64,000 nt of DNA. Source: Burkholderiaceae bacterium (GTDB taxonomy: Bacteria; Pseudomonadota; Gammaproteobacteria; Burkholderiales; Burkholderiaceae_B). This document shows, one piece after another, positions 1 to 8,903 of this stretch. The notes beneath the pieces are model-generated. The model saw nothing but the letters and a program-made list of their open reading frames with translations, did no database searches and was not told where the DNA came from. How positions within the stretch are numbered: the first letter of the stretch is position 1; the number at the start of each line of letters is the position of its first letter. Made by a program: the position numbers and the translations under genes. The DNA lies in assembly GCA_004322135.1 (NCBI GenBank), contig SCSG01000044.1:60075-124074 (forward strand), written 5' to 3'.

Positions 1-953
1 TCCATGGCCCGGCGCACGTTGTCAAGCTCGGCCTGGTTCTTGCGCGACTTGAGTAAATGCGACGGATTGACTGCTTCGGTCCAGTCAACGGAAGCTGCAG
101 CACTGATTACGCCAACGGTCGTGCGCGCCGGATCCACCAGCAGTACCTGGCCTGCGGGCAAATCGGCCAGCGCCTGGCTCACCTGCGTATACGGTGCAAT
201 CTCGACGCCGTCGCGCCCCAATATCTGCACCAACTCCGGGCTGATTTTTCCAGGCTCCACAAACAGGCGTACAACATCGCAGCCAACAAGCGCATACGCA
301 AGGAATACCGGGTTATACGACACATCGCCGCCACGCAAGTTCAGCAGCCAGGCTATGTCGTCCAGCGTGGAAAGGAAATGCCAATCGGCCTGATGCTGCG
401 TCATCGACTGGCGCACCGCCGCAAGATTATCGGCGCGGGTACGATTGGCAAAGGGTGGCTTATGTTCGTACACGGGCGCATTCGGCAAGGCTGGGCGGTC
501 ATCCCAGATTTCGCCGGGGATATCAGGCTCACACACCAGGCTTATGCCACCATCCTCCAGCTCGGACTGCCACTTGCGATGCGTAAGCATGCTCAGGGTC
601 TGGCCGTGAACACCAACACGGCTTCCGTCGGGTAATTCTTCCAGCATCCAGCCGGTGATGCTCAGCACACCGTCGGCTCCGGCCCGCATGGTCTCAATAC
701 CAGAGCCAGTCAGGTCATGATCGGCCTGCTCCCAGTAACGGCTGTCCGTCCACAAGCCGGCAAACGAGTCGGTTACCAGCAACGTGCCCGCCGAACCCTC
801 GAAACCGCTGATCCAGGCGCGCGCCTGCCAATAATCCGGCAGGTATTCGGACAAATGGGGGTCGGACGACAGCACAATGCATGCGTCCAGGTCTCTGGCC
901 GCCATAGCTGCCCGCAAACGCTGGATACGCCCCTCAAAAACTGAATTGCCCAC
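1..953 (-). CDS. pepP: Xaa-Pro aminopeptidase (M24B family), 3' end cut by window edge
   Basis: Reading the minus strand from a GTG at 953 gives an open frame to the window edge (about 317 residues) beginning VGNSVFEGRIQRLRAAMAAR. It contains the creatinase/aminopeptidase P N-terminal domain, with SGFEGSAGTLLV and ADLWTDSRYW-type segments (here GLWTDSRYWEQAD) and DDIAWLLNLRGGDVSYNPVF, all typical of this family. The metal-binding catalytic C-terminal domain lies outside the window. The GTG start is chosen because AAAGGA sits about 6 bases upstream and homologues start at this point. The enzyme removes N-terminal residues that precede proline, in the cytoplasm. A terminator-like hairpin separates it from scoB on the same strand, so it is probably transcribed on its own. 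Confidence 0.85.
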   Translation of the reverse strand, partial: MGNSVFEGRIQRLRAAMAARDLDACIVLSSDPHLSEYLPDYWQARAWISGFEGSAGTLLVTDSFAGLWTDSRYWEQADHDLTGSGIETMRAGADGVLSITGWMLEELPDGSRVGVHGQTLSMLTHRKWQSELEDGGISLVCEPDIPGEIWDDRPALPNAPVYEHKPPFANRTRADNLAAVRQSMTQHQADWHFLSTLDDIAWLLNLRGGDVSYNPVFLAYALVGCDVVRLFVEPGKISPELVQILGRDGVEIAPYTQVSQALADLPAGQVLLVDPARTTVGVISAAASVDWTEAVNPSHLLKSRKNQAELDNVRRAM

Positions 954-964
954 GATTTGTCCTT

Positions 965-998
965 TAAATAAAAATGCCTATTCCAGAAGGAATAGGCA
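965..998 (-). terminator. Rho-independent terminator after scoB
   Basis: A perfect 10-bp stem (TGCCTATTCC at 975-984 and GGAATAGGCA at 989-998) with a 4-base loop is followed, on the minus strand, by a T-rich tract (complement of 965-974). It lies directly downstream of scoB and just before the pepP start. Confidence 0.85.
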
Positions 999-1025
999 GC
1001 ATGCGTTACTCAAGACACCTTTCCG

Positions 1026-1682
1026 TCAGTGCGCAATCGCAGAAACATCAAGCTTGGCCTTGGTCTTTGCCTGGATTTCCTGCGCCGTGACACCTGGGGC
1101 AAGCTCGATCAACTTGAAGCCTTTGGAAGTGACTTCTATGACACCCAGGTCGGTAATGATAAGACTGACCACGCCCACGCCAGTCAGTGGCAGCGTGCAT
1201 TCGGGCAGAAGCTTAAAGTCTTCCGTGCCGTCTTTTTTGCGCGCCACATGATCCATAAGGACAATGACCCGGCCCACGCCGCCCACCAGATCCATGGCTC
1301 CGCCCATGCCCTTGATCATCTTGCCAGGAATCATCCAGTTGGCCAGATCGCCGCGCTCGGACACCTGCATGGCGCCGAGGAACGCCAAGTTGATTTTACC
1401 GCCGCGTATCATCGCAAACGAGTCGGCCGACGAAAAAATGGATGAACCGGCCAGCGTCGTAACCGTTTGTTTGCCGGCGTTGATGAGGTCGGCGTCGACC
1501 TCAGCTTCGGTAGGAAACGGCCCGATGCCCAACAGGCCATTCTCGGACTGCAGCCAGACCTCCATCCCATCGGGAACGTGATTGGCCACTTGAGTGGGAA
1601 TGCCGATGCCCAGATTCACGTAATAGCCATCTTTCAATTCGCGGGCGCCGCGTGCCGCCATTTCATCTCTTGTCCAGGCCAT
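1026..1682 (-). CDS. scoB: 3-oxoacid CoA-transferase subunit B
   Basis: 218 residues, the usual length of the beta subunit of bacterial succinyl-CoA:3-ketoacid (or 3-oxoadipate) CoA transferases. The [10 protein letters not shown] segment near residues 46-55 carries the catalytic glutamate of the family's ENG motif. The enzyme moves CoA from succinyl-CoA to acetoacetate or a related 3-oxoacid as a heteromer with the A subunit. Its AAGGAG site lies in the last codons of scoA, 3 bases away, so the two are translationally coupled. Sequence alone does not separate a ketone-body from a 3-oxoadipate role; the absence of pca genes nearby favours the ketoacid type. Confidence 0.9.
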   Translation of the reverse strand: MAWTRDEMAARGARELKDGYYVNLGIGIPTQVANHVPDGMEVWLQSENGLLGIGPFPTEAEVDADLINAGKQTVTTLAGSSIFSSADSFAMIRGGKINLAFLGAMQVSERGDLANWMIPGKMIKGMGGAMDLVGGVGRVIVLMDHVARKKDGTEDFKLLPECTLPLTGVGVVSLIITDLGVIEVTSKGFKLIELAPGVTAQEIQAKTKAKLDVSAIAH

Positions 1683-1685
1683 GCT

Positions 1686-2390
1686 TTATTCTCCTTGTCC
1701 GCGAAGGGTACGTTTTTCGATACGCCGCTCGGGGTTGGCGTTGACCACAATACGATGCACATGAATACCCGGCAAGTGCACCGAATCAGGATCAATCTTG
1801 CCGTTATCAACCAGCTTCTCGACTTCAACTATGGTGATATTGCCCGCCATCGCGACATTCGGGTTGAAATTGCGCGCCGTCCTGCGAAATACCAGGTTGC
1901 CGCTGTGATCGGCCATATAGGCCTTGACCAGCGATATATCCGCCTTCAGGGAACGCTCCAGCAGGTATCGGTGGCCATCGAACTCGCGCTCTTCTTTGCC
2001 TTTGGCCACGATGGTGCCTACGCCCGTGCGAGTATAAAAGGCAGGAATGCCGGCGCCACCCGCGCGCAATTTCTCGGCCAGAGTGCCTTGCGGCGTAAAT
2101 TCGATTTCGAGTTCGCCTGCCAGGTACTGGCGCTCGAATTCTTTGTTCTCGCCGACGTAAGAAGAAATCATTTTCTTGATTTGACGCGTTTCAAGCAGCA
2201 ACCCCAGACCGAACCCATCGATGCCGGCATTATTGCTAATGCAGGTCAGATTCTTTACACCTGTGTCGCGCAAGGCAGCAATGAGCGCCTCGGGAAGGCC
2301 GCAGATTCCGAACCCCCCCACCGCAACAGTCAGATTGTCCGCTGCCACGTCTTTGAGCGCCTCAGCAGCGCTTGGATAGACTTTATTCAT
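1686..2390 (-). CDS. scoA: 3-oxoacid CoA-transferase subunit A
   Basis: 234 residues starting MNKVYPSAAEALKDV. The glycine-rich AVGGFGICGLPEALI segment near residues 24-37 is the family's CoA/oxyanion motif. It is the first gene of the scoAB pair on the minus strand and partner of the B subunit that follows. A purine-rich GGAAACGGAG tract precedes the ATG. The pair lies downstream of a small thioesterase on the same strand and next to the ETF:quinone oxidoreductase, a setting consistent with acyl-CoA and ketoacid metabolism. Confidence 0.9.
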   Translation of the reverse strand: MNKVYPSAAEALKDVAADNLTVAVGGFGICGLPEALIAALRDTGVKNLTCISNNAGIDGFGLGLLLETRQIKKMISSYVGENKEFERQYLAGELEIEFTPQGTLAEKLRAGGAGIPAFYTRTGVGTIVAKGKEEREFDGHRYLLERSLKADISLVKAYMADHSGNLVFRRTARNFNPNVAMAGNITIVEVEKLVDNGKIDPDSVHLPGIHVHRIVVNANPERRIEKRTLRGQGE

Positions 2391-2438
2391 TACTCCGTTT
2401 CCTTTTTATTTAAAATGCCACGTTGTCGTTGCGAGTCA

Positions 2439-2894
2439 TTACGCTCGGCCCGACAGTTCGAAACAGGACGTGAGCCGGTCAAGCTCGCCAGAAGTCCAGG
2501 GCGACGAACTACCGCTGTTCATGTCAGTGCATACGATGATGTTGTTGCCTCGGGCGTAGACGATACCGGGCTCGTCCCGCAACTCGATAAGAAAACTGAA
2601 TTCCATACTGGAGCGCCCCACCCTGGTCAGGGTAAGGCTGATCGCCAGTTCACCAGGATAACGCAGCGATTTCACGAAATCGCACGATGCATGCACCAGC
2701 ACTCCTACGCGGTCGGCTGGCACGTGCATTTGGGCGCGCTCAAACAGCTTGGCGCGCGCCTCTTCAACATAGCGGAAATAGGCCGTATTGTTGATATGCC
2801 CAAGCGCATCAAGATCGCCCCAACGAATCGGCATGAAACAGCTAAAGACGCCACCAATCCTGCCTGCGGGCGTAGTAATATCTGCTACCTGCAT
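2439..2894 (-). CDS. Acyl-CoA thioesterase, hotdog fold (YbgC/4-hydroxybenzoyl-CoA type)
   Basis: 151 residues from the ATG at 2894, which has AAGGTG upstream; an ATG-like start 18 codons earlier has no ribosome site. The segment RWGDLDALGHINNTAYFRY (about residues 24-42) is the YbgC-type active-site motif with the catalytic aspartate, and is followed by the conserved E-E-A-R. It probably hydrolyses short-chain or aromatic acyl-CoA esters in the cytoplasm; the substrate cannot be told from sequence. It is on the same strand as scoAB, 48 bases upstream of scoA, and divergent from etfQO. Confidence 0.85.
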   Translation of the reverse strand: MQVADITTPAGRIGGVFSCFMPIRWGDLDALGHINNTAYFRYVEEARAKLFERAQMHVPADRVGVLVHASCDFVKSLRYPGELAISLTLTRVGRSSMEFSFLIELRDEPGIVYARGNNIIVCTDMNSGSSSPWTSGELDRLTSCFELSGRA

Positions 2895-3118
2895 AAACGC
2901 ACCTTGTTCTTTTGGCCGGTACAATGAAGTACTCAACCCTAAGTGCAAGTATAACGATATGCCGTACTTTGCGCCGCACCCGCGAACCAGTCACACACAG
3001 GCGCCCGCAATTGAAAACGCCATAACAAGCTGCAATACTGTAGAAATCAATCAAAAACGCCGGGCAGGTCGCACGCGGGCTGGTCGAACCCTGCGGAACA
3101 AACTGGAGGTCTATCTCA

Positions 3119-4765
3119 ATGTCTGAGCGCGAATCGATGGAATATGATGTGGTGGTCGTGGGCGCCGGACCCGGCGGATTGGCCGCGGCCATACGTCTGA
3201 AGCAACTTGCCGTTGCAAAGGGACACGACGTCAGTGTGTGTGTCCTGGAAAAAGGTGCCGCAGTTGGCGCCCATATTCTGTCGGGTGCAGTCATGGACCC
3301 GCGGGCCCTGTCCGAACTTATCCCCGACTGGAAAGAAAAGGGCGCGCCGATGGATGCTGCCGTCACGCAAGACAAGTTCCTGTTCCTTACCTCGAAAGGC
3401 GCGCACGGAACACCTAAATGGCTCCTGCCCCCATGTTTTCACAACGAGGGCAACTATATAGTCCGCCTGGGAGACCTGGCAAAATGGATGGGCGAACAGG
3501 CCGAAAGCCTTGGTGTCGACCTGTTTCCGGGCTTCGCGGCTACCGAAGTCCTTTACTCTGAAACCGGTGCTGTTCGGGGTGTTGCGACAGGCGACATGGG
3601 TGTTGCCCGCGACGGTTCACACACTGCCAACTACCAGCCCGGCATGGAACTGCACGCGCGCTATACCCTGTTCGCTGAAGGTTCCCGTGGACAGCTTGGG
3701 CGCGAGCTCATCGAACGCTTCCAGCTTGACAAAGGTTGTGATCCGCAAAGCTATGCCATCGGCATAAAAGAGATGTGGGAAGTCGATCCTGCCCAGTCAC
3801 AACCGGGCCTGGTCATACACACCTCCGGCTGGCCGCTGGACGCCGACACCTACGGCGGTTCATTCCAGTACCACTTGAACAACAACATCGTCGTTGTGGG
3901 GCTGGTCATCGGGCTGGACTACGCCAACCCGTGGCTATCGCCCTTCGACGAATTCCAGCGCTACAAGACCCACCCGGCCATCCGCGCCACATTCGAAGGT
4001 GGCAAGCGCATTGCCTACGGCGCCCGTTCGCTGACTGCGGGTGGGCTGCTCTCGCTGCCAAAATTCGTGTTTCCCGGCGGCGCCATGGTCGGCTGCGAGG
4101 CCGGTTTCCTGAACGCCTCGCGCATCAAGGGCAGCCACGCAGCCATCAAGACCGGCGCCATGGCGGCCGAGGCGGCATTCGATGCCCTGGTGGCCGATCG
4201 CAGTCACGACGAACTATCCAGCTTTACCGACGCCTTCAATAACTCGTGGCTATATGCCGAGCTGAACAAATCGCGCAATTTCAAGCAGTGGTTCAAGAAG
4301 GGGCGCACCATGGGCACGCTCATGACCGGCATCGAACAATGGCTGTTACGAGGCAAAATGCCGTGGACCATTCACCACAGCAAGCCTGACCACGCCTGTC
4401 TGCAGCCCGCCGCCGAATGCGCACGCATCGATTATCCGAAGCCCGACGGTAAACTTACCTTCGACCGCCTGAGTTCCGTATTCATTTCGAACACCAACCA
4501 TGACGAAAACGAGCCGATCCACCTCACGCTCAAAGACGCAAGCGTACCGGTGTCCATCAACCTGGCCAAATATGGCGGACCCGAAGTCCGCTACTGCCCT
4601 GCGGGCGTATACGAATTCGTCAAGGACGACAAGGGCGAGGACCGTTTGCAGATCAACGCACAAAACTGCGTTCACTGCAAAACCTGCGACATCAAAGACC
4701 CCACTCAGAATATCGTGTGGGTGGCGCCGCAGGGCGGCGAGGGTCCGGTGTATAACGGTATGTAG
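3119..4765 (+). CDS. etfD: Electron transfer flavoprotein-ubiquinone oxidoreductase
   Basis: 548 residues, full length for ETF-QO. The N-terminus has the FAD Rossmann motif VVVGAGPGGLAAAIRL (residues 10-25). The C-terminal ferredoxin-like part shows CPAGVYEF and NCVHCKTCDIKDP, giving the four cysteines of a single [4Fe-4S] cluster. The enzyme is a peripheral inner-membrane protein passing electrons from reduced ETF (acyl-CoA and amino-acid dehydrogenation) to ubiquinone. GGAGG lies about 9 bases before the ATG. It is the last core gene before the accessory island; the DMT transporter gene converges on it. Confidence 0.95.
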   Translation: MSERESMEYDVVVVGAGPGGLAAAIRLKQLAVAKGHDVSVCVLEKGAAVGAHILSGAVMDPRALSELIPDWKEKGAPMDAAVTQDKFLFLTSKGAHGTPKWLLPPCFHNEGNYIVRLGDLAKWMGEQAESLGVDLFPGFAATEVLYSETGAVRGVATGDMGVARDGSHTANYQPGMELHARYTLFAEGSRGQLGRELIERFQLDKGCDPQSYAIGIKEMWEVDPAQSQPGLVIHTSGWPLDADTYGGSFQYHLNNNIVVVGLVIGLDYANPWLSPFDEFQRYKTHPAIRATFEGGKRIAYGARSLTAGGLLSLPKFVFPGGAMVGCEAGFLNASRIKGSHAAIKTGAMAAEAAFDALVADRSHDELSSFTDAFNNSWLYAELNKSRNFKQWFKKGRTMGTLMTGIEQWLLRGKMPWTIHHSKPDHACLQPAAECARIDYPKPDGKLTFDRLSSVFISNTNHDENEPIHLTLKDASVPVSINLAKYGGPEVRYCPAGVYEFVKDDKGEDRLQINAQNCVHCKTCDIKDPTQNIVWVAPQGGEGPVYNGM

Positions 4766-4810
4766 CCGGGCGGAGTGTGCGCCATGTCTCCACTCGCAAC
4801 CTACGCCACC

Positions 4811-5710
4811 TTATACCGCAACCGGCCTGTCATTCGACTTGGCGGCTAGGTTTACTACCGCTAGGCCAGCCAGCATCAGGACAATACCCACCAACTCAAC
4901 CAAGGTAGGCCTTTCGCCCAACAAGGCCCACGCTAGGAGTACAGTAAACACCGGCACACCCAACCCCGACATACCCGCAACAGTGGCACTGACACGTCTC
5001 ACCACCAACAGCCACAGCACCCATGCTATTGCCGACGACATAACACCCAAATAAGCCAGCCCCAGAGCAACATGCCAGCTCCACTGGGTAGCCGACTGAG
5101 GCACTACCAGGGCAAACGGCAAGACTAGTAACGCTCCTAGCAGCATTTGCCAAGTCGTCAGATTAAGTACATTTATATTTTTGTGTCGCTGGAACAGCAT
5201 TTTGCTAAATACCGTGCCCATGGCCCAGCTAGCGCCGCCAGCAATCGCCAGCAGCATACTGAAAATGGTACTCTGATCCCGCCACGGGCTAATCACTGCC
5301 AGCAATCCCAGCGCTGCCAGGATAAAGCCAAGGAAGTGGCTCTTGCCCGGCCGATCACCCAGAAAAATCCATGCAAACAACGCCACCCAGAATGGCAATG
5401 TATAAACCATCATCACCACCTTACCCGCCCCGCCAGCTATCAGTGCAAACTGGACCAGGCACTGGGAGGCTGTGGTTTGAAAAACAGCAATACCAAGCGT
5501 AAACCAGAAAGGGGAAGCGCGCAGTGGCTGACGCAATGCCAGTTGAATGATGAGAAGAGCCACGAACCCTACGACATAACGGACAAAAACTAGGTTAAAT
5601 GCGCCGATGTAGATGTTAAGAAATTTCATAACGACCCAAGCCGAACCCCATATCGGGACGATCAGAGCAATGAGCGCCATTGCGCCGTAATCAGACTGGT
5701 TCGATTTCAC
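4811..5710 (-). CDS. DMT-superfamily transporter (EamA domains)
   Basis: 299 residues with about ten hydrophobic segments in two EamA repeats; the second repeat opens near SWAMGTVFSKM and ends with ALLGERPTLVELVGIVLML. The GTG at 5710 is taken as start because GGAGCGGGAA precedes it; a longer frame from TTG at 5833 has no ribosome site and would add non-membrane residues. It is the last gene, in transcription order, of the minus-strand pic region and may move a pathway acid or intermediate across the inner membrane, but substrate and direction are unknown. It may be transcribed from the 620-base gap upstream rather than from the pic operon. Confidence 0.85.
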   Translation of the reverse strand: MKSNQSDYGAMALIALIVPIWGSAWVVMKFLNIYIGAFNLVFVRYVVGFVALLIIQLALRQPLRASPFWFTLGIAVFQTTASQCLVQFALIAGGAGKVVMMVYTLPFWVALFAWIFLGDRPGKSHFLGFILAALGLLAVISPWRDQSTIFSMLLAIAGGASWAMGTVFSKMLFQRHKNINVLNLTTWQMLLGALLVLPFALVVPQSATQWSWHVALGLAYLGVMSSAIAWVLWLLVVRRVSATVAGMSGLGVPVFTVLLAWALLGERPTLVELVGIVLMLAGLAVVNLAAKSNDRPVAV

Positions 5711-6334
5711 TTCCCGCTCCACACACAAAAGGGCGCGCACGGCTGACCCCGTCGCGAAGTATAGCCCCTGCCCTTCACAACCCACAACATTAGAATATAT
5801 GGTGGATGCCGCTAAGTAAGAGTAGACGGTCAAAGTTCAAAGCTGCCACGTGGCTCCTCTGTAAAGTTCCTCAAACCAGCAAGCGCCATAGAAAGTTCTC
5901 AGGAGCAAGATAACTGAATCCGCGGTAAAGAAGCACCAGTCATATTCTTGTGCATACCGTCGTCGCCCGCTCGACCTAGGTATGACCACTGCTGATCAGG
6001 GGTGACCCCACGCAGTCTCAGAGTAAATCAGTGTTTTTAAGCGGCTTCTCTGCAGGTTAATCCGCTACAATCAACAGCGACGGAGAAAGTAAACCGTATT
6101 AGGTGTTTGCCTGCCGATCTACGTGAATCACTCAAGGGTTGATTCACTTAGCAATCCTAACAACAACGCTTATAGCACCCCTCGGGCTGTCCGGACAAAA
6201 CAGGCGACAATAATAATGCGCACACACGTACGATGCTCCCATGGAGGACATCGTGATGCACCTTAGAAATTCAATTACGAATGTGCTTTCTAGCAACAAA
6301 CAGAAGAGATACCGTGACTAGGTGCCACACACGC
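5711..6334. other. Intergenic region between DMT transporter and picF
   Basis: No convincing gene in 624 bases. A short frame at 6256-6321 (MHLRNSITNV...) has a GGAGG upstream but no recognisable product. The inverted repeat at 6123-6147 is listed separately. The base composition is A/T-richer than the flanking core genome, and the stretch may be junk left by rearrangement plus the promoter of the transporter. Confidence 0.5.
6123..6147. repeat. 8-bp inverted repeat with 9-base spacer
   Basis: GTGAATCA (6123-6130) and TGATTCAC (6140-6147) are exact inverted copies. The spacing of arm centres is 17 bases, compatible with a dimeric regulator, but the sequence could also be a small RNA hairpin. 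It lies about 190 bases past the picF stop and about 410 bases before the transporter start. Confidence 0.5.
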
Positions 6335-6979
6335 CTATATCCCCTCTATTTCGGCCAGTGAGTCGAGTGCTTCATCGCGCTTCATAACTGTAGCGTACTT
6401 CTGTTCCATATCGAATAGGTTCGCATCGTGGGGACCGATGGCACGATCACCCACGCAATCAGACACTACCAACGGGCGAAAGCCGAACTGCATAGCGTCA
6501 ACCACGCTAGCTCGCACACAACCACTGGTTACTACGCCCGCCATGACCAGAGTCTGCACCCCGCGCTGAGCCAACGATGCAGCAAGCGTAGTCCCAAAAA
6601 AGGCCGACGGAACAGTTTTACGCACTACCAATTCGCCCTTCCGCGGTGCGAGCTCAGGCACAATTGCACTCATGTCGGCGTTTTCTGTCAAGGCGAGCAA
6701 GCTAGGCACTTTAAGGCTGAAAACATTACCATCGGCGCCATCGTCTGCGTACACAATACGCGTATACGCTACTACCCATCCACGCTTGCGTGCTTCGGCC
6801 AACAAAACCGTAGTATTGGCTATAGCCTGCGGAATATTACCCCCACCGAACACTCCAGGGTCGGCAAAGCCTTTGACAAGGTCGACGATTAGCAGTCCTA
6901 CCGGCGCCTTGAGCCCCAGCTTTGCACCAAAGCCCTGGCGCGAATAAGTTTTAACATCATTACTACGCACATTATGCAT
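6335..6979 (-). CDS. picF: Maleamate amidohydrolase, isochorismatase family (PicF/NicF-like)
   Basis: 214 residues from the ATG at 6979, which overlaps the last codons of picD. The cysteine-hydrolase triad is visible: D33 in LLIVDLVKGF, K121 in VVRKTVPSAF and C154 in GVVTSGCVRAS. The family hydrolyses amides; together with its neighbours the predicted reaction is maleamate + water to maleate + ammonia, the last nitrogen-releasing step of the 2,5-dihydroxypyridine route. Placed fourth in a C-E-D-F order as remembered for the Alcaligenes faecalis pic cluster. An N-carbamoylsarcosine amidase or nicotinamidase-like role is the alternative if context is ignored. Confidence 0.85.
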   Translation of the reverse strand: MHNVRSNDVKTYSRQGFGAKLGLKAPVGLLIVDLVKGFADPGVFGGGNIPQAIANTTVLLAEARKRGWVVAYTRIVYADDGADGNVFSLKVPSLLALTENADMSAIVPELAPRKGELVVRKTVPSAFFGTTLAASLAQRGVQTLVMAGVVTSGCVRASVVDAMQFGFRPLVVSDCVGDRAIGPHDANLFDMEQKYATVMKRDEALDSLAEIEGI

Positions 6980-8009
6980 TCTCGATGACCTTGCCATTGC
7001 GCACGACCTCGACACCATCCAAGCTCACCGAACAATTGCGCAGCGGAATGTCAATGTGGCAAGCAGTGGTGCGGTGGCCACCAGCCTCATTGTTAGGGCC
7101 AAGTGAAAACAAAAAATTTCCCTCGTATGCCCGGGCATCCATGGCGATAGTCTGTTCGCGGTCATACAGATTCAAGGTAGACCAATAACAACGTGGCTGT
7201 AACCCCCAACCGATGTGCGAGATGGCATAACCCTCGGGGTCGTTGAACGATTGCATATATTCGTTCAACATTTCGGCATCAAATCCGCCTTCGATTTTGG
7301 TGGCATAGCCATTCTTTACACTCAGCTTGATTTTGTCGCGCGTGTAACATTTCTGCGGCAACAGAATATCGCCTTCATCGATCACAATGGTGCCATTGCT
7401 ACCACCCTCGTTGGGAAAGGTAAAACAAAATCCGCTTGGCCAATGATCCCACCGTCCTGGTTCATCAACAAACCCGTATTCGCTGATGACCGGAAACTCG
7501 CCTAGCGAAAACCTAATATTGGTGCCTGCACCGGAAATCACCAACATCTCTTCCGCCTTGGCTAGACGCGCACTGTGTCTTTTGACGCGTTCGCGATCAG
7601 CTTCAGAAGGTATTACGCGCACTAGCACTTCTGGCGGCTCGACAGCCAGAAGAATTTTCGTGCCACTCTCAAGAATCTCAGCCTGTTCATTTGACCAAAG
7701 CAACGTCATCAGATCAAGAACTAAATCACTTGTCTTAAGCATCGCAATAGCAGCCGCGTTTCCAGTGAGCGAAGTATTGCCCAAGTACGCCAAAGGGTCG
7801 CGGCTCAGGGATTTTTCCGCATTGACTGGCGGAAGGTCCAAACGGTTCACAATAGCTCCCCGAGATTGTGCAGCAATCTGCGCCATAGCTAACGTTTGCG
7901 GATGAGTCGATTTATTGGTAAGTATAGTAACGATCTGGCCCTTTTCGAGCCTTGAAAGTTCCAGTACCCGTTGCCACGCTTGGAGTAATTTTTGATCGCT
8001 TACAGCCAC
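6972..8009 (-). CDS. picD: 2,5-dihydroxypyridine 5,6-dioxygenase (PicD/NicX-like)
   Basis: 345 residues, starting GTG with AAGGAG 6 bases upstream. The protein belongs to the unusual M29-peptidase-like extradiol dioxygenases. Its H265 (AISHIGWG), H318 and D320 (TACHIDIPL) fall at exactly the residue numbers of the Fe(II) ligands I recall for Pseudomonas putida NicX. The enzyme opens the 2,5-dihydroxypyridine ring with O2 to N-formylmaleamate in the cytoplasm. picE ends 34 bases upstream and picF begins inside its 3' end, so the genes form one translationally linked unit. Automated annotation might call it an aminopeptidase; the H-x-D signature and the neighbours argue for the dioxygenase. Confidence 0.9.
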   Translation of the reverse strand: MAVSDQKLLQAWQRVLELSRLEKGQIVTILTNKSTHPQTLAMAQIAAQSRGAIVNRLDLPPVNAEKSLSRDPLAYLGNTSLTGNAAAIAMLKTSDLVLDLMTLLWSNEQAEILESGTKILLAVEPPEVLVRVIPSEADRERVKRHSARLAKAEEMLVISGAGTNIRFSLGEFPVISEYGFVDEPGRWDHWPSGFCFTFPNEGGSNGTIVIDEGDILLPQKCYTRDKIKLSVKNGYATKIEGGFDAEMLNEYMQSFNDPEGYAISHIGWGLQPRCYWSTLNLYDREQTIAMDARAYEGNFLFSLGPNNEAGGHRTTACHIDIPLRNCSVSLDGVEVVRNGKVIENA

Positions 8010-8043
8010 GAGAGTCTCCTTTTTGCAAGAAAATAAGTACAGC

Positions 8044-8883
8044 TTATGGGCTAGCAGTTAGGGGCGCGCCCAGAAAGTTGCCAAATGCACCATAAAACCC
8101 TTCCTCATTATCCCAAGGAATCATGTGACCCGCGTCGGACACCCGAATGGACTTAACGGCGGGTAGCAATCCCTTGATTTCATCGATATCCTCGTCCAAT
8201 ACTACATCGCCACGCGCCGCAGTAATTAGCAGCACATCTACATTGACTTTCGGAAGGTCAGCGTGGATGTCGTCAGTGCAAAAGCCGTCGAAACTTGCTA
8301 AAACGGCACGCTCGTCGCAGGTATGCAGCCACTCAGCACGTAAGGCCAGTTGCTCGTCGGTCCATGTAGGACAGTATTTGCGCATGGCCTCAACATCGCA
8401 TCCTTTGCGCGCAAGTGCCATTGAGTCGACATACCAAGGTAGTTTGGAAGGATAATTGCGTCGACCCGGACCTGATACGGGCGGATCGGCTAATACCATA
8501 CGAGTCAGCCCCATGGGACGGCTCCGCGCCGCCCGAATAGCAATGCGCCCGCCCATTGAATGGCCCACCAACGCGTAACGCTCAAGCCGCAAAACTTTGG
8601 CGAACTCGATGACGTCAGTCGCCTGCGCATCCAAGCTATAATCGAGCGTATTGGAAGCTTCGGATAAGCCACGGCCACGAACGTCCAATACGTAGGTATC
8701 AAAACTCCGACCAAAACGTTCGCCAACAAAACCCCAAGTGATAGCAGGACTAGTAATACCAGGTAAAATGATCACAGCATCACGGCCGGCACGCTCACCT
8801 TCATTCCCACCGTAACGTAGATAATGCTGCCGTATGCTGTTCGCATACACGTTCGCACCATAAAGATAGGTACTACTAGTCAT
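8044..8883 (-). CDS. picE: N-formylmaleamate deformylase, alpha/beta hydrolase (PicE/NicD-like)
   Basis: 279 residues from the ATG at 8883 (GGAGAG upstream); a longer frame from 8940 runs back into picC and is not supported. An alpha/beta-hydrolase fold is shown by the nucleophile elbow VGHSMGGR with S109, the acid D133 in VLADPP and H253 in SDAGHMIPW. These three are each exactly 8 residues beyond the triad I recall for NicD (S101, D125, H245). Predicted reaction: N-formylmaleamate to maleamate and formate. It starts 20 bases after picC and is followed by picD. Confidence 0.88.
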   Translation of the reverse strand: MTSSTYLYGANVYANSIRQHYLRYGGNEGERAGRDAVIILPGITSPAITWGFVGERFGRSFDTYVLDVRGRGLSEASNTLDYSLDAQATDVIEFAKVLRLERYALVGHSMGGRIAIRAARSRPMGLTRMVLADPPVSGPGRRNYPSKLPWYVDSMALARKGCDVEAMRKYCPTWTDEQLALRAEWLHTCDERAVLASFDGFCTDDIHADLPKVNVDVLLITAARGDVVLDEDIDEIKGLLPAVKSIRVSDAGHMIPWDNEEGFYGAFGNFLGAPLTASP

Positions 8884-8903
8884 ACACTTTCTCTCCAATG
8901 CAA

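Noticed and set aside
6972..8009. Reading picD as an M29-type aminopeptidase
   Set aside because: The fold is shared, but the H265/H318/D320 set and the flanking deformylase and amidase genes fit the 2,5-dihydroxypyridine dioxygenase.
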